Below are positions 61,391 through 64,000 of a stretch of DNA of 64,000 nucleotides, one piece after another. The DNA lies in the NCBI GenBank assembly GCA_035310145.1, contig DATGEL010000044.1, positions 1 through 64,000 of the forward strand, written 5' to 3'. How positions within the stretch are numbered: the stretch's first letter is position 1; each line of letters starts with the position of its first letter. This DNA comes from Dehalococcoidia bacterium. Its GTDB lineage: Bacteria; Chloroflexota; Dehalococcoidia; CAUJGQ01. Position numbers and translations under genes: made by a program. The notes below the pieces were generated by a model. The model saw nothing but the letters and a program-made list of their open reading frames with translations, did no database searches and was not told the origin of the DNA.

Positions 61391-61655
61391 GACGGCCTGC
61401 CCGCCGGCGCAGCCCGCAGCGATGCGCCATGGCGCGATCGTGTCAGCCGAGCCGGCCGCGGGTGCTGTGCGAGAGGCGAGTACTACCTCGACGAAGACGT
61501 GGAGATCGACGCGGCAGCGGTGATGCGGTCGCTCGGGTTCTACGTGCCTACCAGGCGCGACGCCGGCCGCCAACGAACTTCCGCCGAAACGCCGTTGGGC
61601 TTCGCCGCCTCGCTCGGCCGCGTGCTCGTCACACGCGACCGCGACTGCATGGACC
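61391..61655 (+). pseudogene. Remnant of a DUF5615/PIN-like gene
   Basis: A plus-strand frame from about 61478 reads EYYLDEDVEIDAAAVMRSLG, then FYVPTRRDAGRQRTSAETPL, then [20 protein letters not shown]. This follows the DUF5615 pattern (YLDEDV, DAG, FA...GRVLVT..RD). No start codon with a ribosome site precedes it, and the C-terminal third is missing where the hydantoinase gene ends. It is most likely a truncated toxin-like gene. Confidence 0.6.
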
Positions 61656-63713
61656 CTACCCTCCGACCCGCACGATCAGGTTTCCGCGCGCGTCCACGTG
61701 GGCGCGGTCGCCGGGGCGCAGCACCGTGGTCGTGTCGAGCTGGTCGACGGCGAGTGGGCCGGCGAGCGCGTGGCCGGGGCGAAGCGCCTCGCGGGTGTAA
61801 AGCGGCGTGTCGAGCCAGCCGTGCGCGGCGCCGAAATAGATCTGCCGCGCGCCGGCGGGTGCGGGCGGTTCGCCGGGCGCTGGGGACGTGGCGGGCGCAG
61901 ATTCCGCATGCGGCAACAGGCCCGTGGCAGCCACGCGCAGGTTCACCAGCTCCACCGTCTGGCCGCGCAGGGCGTAGGTGTAGAGACGCTCGTGCTCGCG
62001 GTGGAACGCCTCCTCGATCTCGGCCAGCGCCGCGGCTGTGAGGGCGCGGTCCGGCAGATCGACGCTCAGCTCGGCGTTCTGGTGCCGATAGCGCAGGTCC
62101 GCCGCCGGGCGCAGCAGGCGCCGCTGCAAGGGCACGCCCTCGCGCTCGAGATCGGCGTTCGCCTGCGCGAACAAGGCATTGAGCACGGTGTTGAGGCCGG
62201 CGACGTCGTACAGCGGGCCGGTTTGTGTGCAGGTGCGCACGTAGTCGTTGCGCAGGTCTGTGCGCAGCAGCCCCTCGGTCGAGAGCACGCCGGGGCGCGG
62301 CGGAATCACGATCGTCTCGATGCCCAGTGCGCTCGCCAGCGCCGGCGCATGCAGCGGCCCAGCGCCGCCGAAGGCGATCAGCGCATAGCCGCGCGGATCG
62401 AGGCCGCGGGCGATCGAGATCGTACGGATTGCGCCCAGCATGGCGTTGTCGGCGATGGCGAGGATGCCTTCCGCCGCCTCGATCGCGCTCAGACCGAGCG
62501 GCGCCGCGATCGTCGTCTCAATCGCCCGCCGCGCCGCCTCCGCGTCCAGCGCCAGCTCGCCGCCCAGCAGGTACGCGGGCAGGCGGCCGAGCAGCAGGTT
62601 CGCGTCGGTCACGGTCGGCTCCGTACCGCCACGGCCGTAGCAGGCGGGGCCCGGCTCGGCGCCGGCGCTGCGCGGCCCGACGGCCAGCCCCCCGGCGCTC
62701 GTCAGCCAGGCGATGCTGCCGCCGCCGGCGCCGATTGTCTGCACGTCCAGCATCGGCACTTCCATGGGAAAGCCGCCGACCCGGCCCTCTGTGGTGGTTT
62801 CCGGCCAGCCGCCGCGCGTCAGGCAGACATCGGCGCTGGTGCCGCCCACGTCGATCGAGATCACGTCGACGTAGCCCGCCGCCCGCGCCGCCGCAACGGC
62901 GCCGATCACGCCCGCCGCCGGACCGGAAACGGCCGTGTGAATCGCCTGCCGCGCCGCCGCGGCCGCGCTCACCACGCCGCCGTTTGACTTCATGATCAGC
63001 AGCGACGCCTCGCAGCCGCGCTCGCGCAACCGTCGTTCGAGATCGCCCAGGTAGCGGCCGACGTGCGGCGCGACGTAGGCGTTGAGCACGGTCGTCATCG
63101 TGCGCTCGAACTCGCGGAAGCGCGGCAGCACCTCGCAGGAGAGCGAGACCAGCGCACCGGGCTGCTCCTCGGCGAGCAGCTCACGCAGGCGCAGCTCGTG
63201 CGCCGGGTTCAGGAACGAGTAGAGCAGCGAGACGGCGTAGGACTCGACGCCGAGGTCGCGCAGGCTGCGGATCGCCTTGCGCGCCTCGTCGTCGTCCAGC
63301 GCACGCAGCACGCGGCCCTCGCAGTCGATGCGTTCGGACACTTCGCGGATCAGGTCGGCCTTCACCGGCCGCTCCGGCTTGCTCCAGCCGAAGTAGTTGG
63401 CGTCGCGCGGAATGTCGTGGCGGCCGATCTCCAGCACGGAGGCGAAGCCGGCGGTCGTGAGCAAGCCGAGCCGTGTCTCGCTGCGCTGCAGGATGGCGTT
63501 GGTGGCGACGGTGGTGCCGTGAAAGCAGCGCTCGATCGCGGAGAGCGGCACGCCGGCCAGCTTCGCGGCCTTCTCCAGTCCGGCCACGAAGCCGAGCGAT
63601 TGATCCCGCGGCGTGGAGGGCGTCTTCACCGCCCAGGCACGCCCGCTCTCGGTCTGGACCAGCGTCACGTCGGTGAAGGTGCCGCCCACGTCCACGCCGG
63701 CGGTGTAGGCCAT
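61656..63713 (-). CDS. hyuA: Hydantoinase/oxoprolinase A-subunit family (HyuA)
   Basis: The product has 685 residues. N-terminal blocks [48 protein letters not shown] and [37 protein letters not shown] are diagnostic. Later ones are [45 protein letters not shown] and [18 protein letters not shown]. The protein is an ATP-grasp-independent, ATP-using amidohydrolase acting on hydantoins, 5-oxoproline or acetone-like substrates. The matching HyuB subunit would be expected next to it but is absent; a plus-strand CoA-transferase begins upstream. Confidence 0.93.
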   Translation of the reverse strand: MAYTAGVDVGGTFTDVTLVQTESGRAWAVKTPSTPRDQSLGFVAGLEKAAKLAGVPLSAIERCFHGTTVATNAILQRSETRLGLLTTAGFASVLEIGRHDIPRDANYFGWSKPERPVKADLIREVSERIDCEGRVLRALDDDEARKAIRSLRDLGVESYAVSLLYSFLNPAHELRLRELLAEEQPGALVSLSCEVLPRFREFERTMTTVLNAYVAPHVGRYLGDLERRLRERGCEASLLIMKSNGGVVSAAAAARQAIHTAVSGPAAGVIGAVAAARAAGYVDVISIDVGGTSADVCLTRGGWPETTTEGRVGGFPMEVPMLDVQTIGAGGGSIAWLTSAGGLAVGPRSAGAEPGPACYGRGGTEPTVTDANLLLGRLPAYLLGGELALDAEAARRAIETTIAAPLGLSAIEAAEGILAIADNAMLGAIRTISIARGLDPRGYALIAFGGAGPLHAPALASALGIETIVIPPRPGVLSTEGLLRTDLRNDYVRTCTQTGPLYDVAGLNTVLNALFAQANADLEREGVPLQRRLLRPAADLRYRHQNAELSVDLPDRALTAAALAEIEEAFHREHERLYTYALRGQTVELVNLRVAATGLLPHAESAPATSPAPGEPPAPAGARQIYFGAAHGWLDTPLYTREALRPGHALAGPLAVDQLDTTTVLRPGDRAHVDARGNLIVRVGG

Positions 63714-63840
63714 CGTCGCTCCTCCCGGCTCGCTCTGCCGGCCAGTGTACAGGGTTGGGCAGAGCGGACCTTTGAACGGTAGCCCCCCTTTCGGACATGC
63801 TGCAGGTGAAAACGAATCGAGCGATAAACGGGGGCAGGTC

Positions 63841-64000
63841 GTGGCGGGTGCGCTTGAAGGAGTTCACGTTCTCGACTGCAGCCAGATCATCGCCGGGCCG
63901 GTCTGCTCGTCGCTGCTGGCGGACATGGGCGCCGACGTGGTCAAGGTCGAACCGATCGAGGGCGAGCCCTGGCGCTTGCAGTCGGAGTTCATGCCCAAGG
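63841..64000 (+). CDS. CoA-transferase family III, gene 3, N-terminal part
   Basis: The GTG at 63841 (GGGGGCAGGTC upstream) begins [20 protein letters not shown], then [29 protein letters not shown], the family's N-terminal block. The gene runs off the window after about 53 residues. It is divergent from the hydantoinase gene and is the third CaiB/BaiF member here. Confidence 0.88.
   Translation, partial: MAGALEGVHVLDCSQIIAGPVCSSLLADMGADVVKVEPIEGEPWRLQSEFMPK

Overview
The window is a GC-rich chromosomal segment with dense coding on both strands. It has no rRNA, no CRISPR array, no integrase, transposase or phage gene. The gene set suggests an aerobic Chloroflexota bacterium of the Dehalococcoidia/Thermomicrobia kind. 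The pointers are F420 biosynthesis (cofG-cofH) with an F420-type LLM oxidoreductase, three family III CoA-transferases, haloalkane dehalogenases, a DUF3352 protein, and long secreted Ig-repeat proteins ending in a 'GWNLVS' domain. This assignment is an inference from gene content; no phylogenetic marker was tested.

Layout. 0.2-4 kb: a minus-strand surface cluster (cupredoxin lipoprotein, ECF sigma factor, overlapping Cys-rich regulator, duplicated-domain secreted protein, lipoprotein). 4.4-11.5 kb: an ABC ATPase without a permease, a MiaB-type enzyme, tRNA-Ser(GCT) with its terminator, a BNR-repeat protein, a SelW/Rdx-like selenoprotein read through an in-frame TGA, then purM and purF. 11.7-18 kb: a TetR-ABC-permease operon, a frameshifted beta-helix gene coupled to a YbjN-like gene, and a cytochrome P450. 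18-22 kb: YCII, RelE-like and HicB-like small genes, an ANT-type nucleotidyltransferase, and an arsR-arsM arsenic locus with three matching operator palindromes. 22.3-29.2 kb: a 1268-residue Ig-repeat surface protein and the tldD-pmbA pair. 29.3-34.9 kb: vapBC, an amidohydrolase, and a DUF488-DUF488-dual-OB cassette whose second gene has an in-frame TGA. 35-49 kb: two CoA-transferases, a hybrid histidine kinase, secreted proteins, an FHA/zinc-ribbon protein, cofH-cofG, an HxlR regulator and a GH26 enzyme. 49-64 kb: a TacA-TacT toxin-antitoxin pair, a DoxX/YceI/SnoaL/ferredoxin-reductase group, two tandem haloalkane dehalogenases, an enoyl-CoA hydratase, an LLM oxidoreductase, a PAS kinase with its response regulator, a hydantoinase and a further CoA-transferase cut by the window edge.

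The strongest finds are the following. (1) A SelW-like gene with a CxxU motif has a stem-loop directly after the TGA, and ordinary gene calling would miss its N-terminal half. (2) A DUF488 gene is interrupted by TGA eleven codons after a well-placed ATG. (3) Two families of palindromic dispersed repeats are present, and one of them supplies the stop codon and the same last three residues to two unrelated proteins. (4) The arsenic locus carries three copies of one operator. (5) In a dehalogenase pair, the second member has an extra N-terminal domain of about 130 residues.
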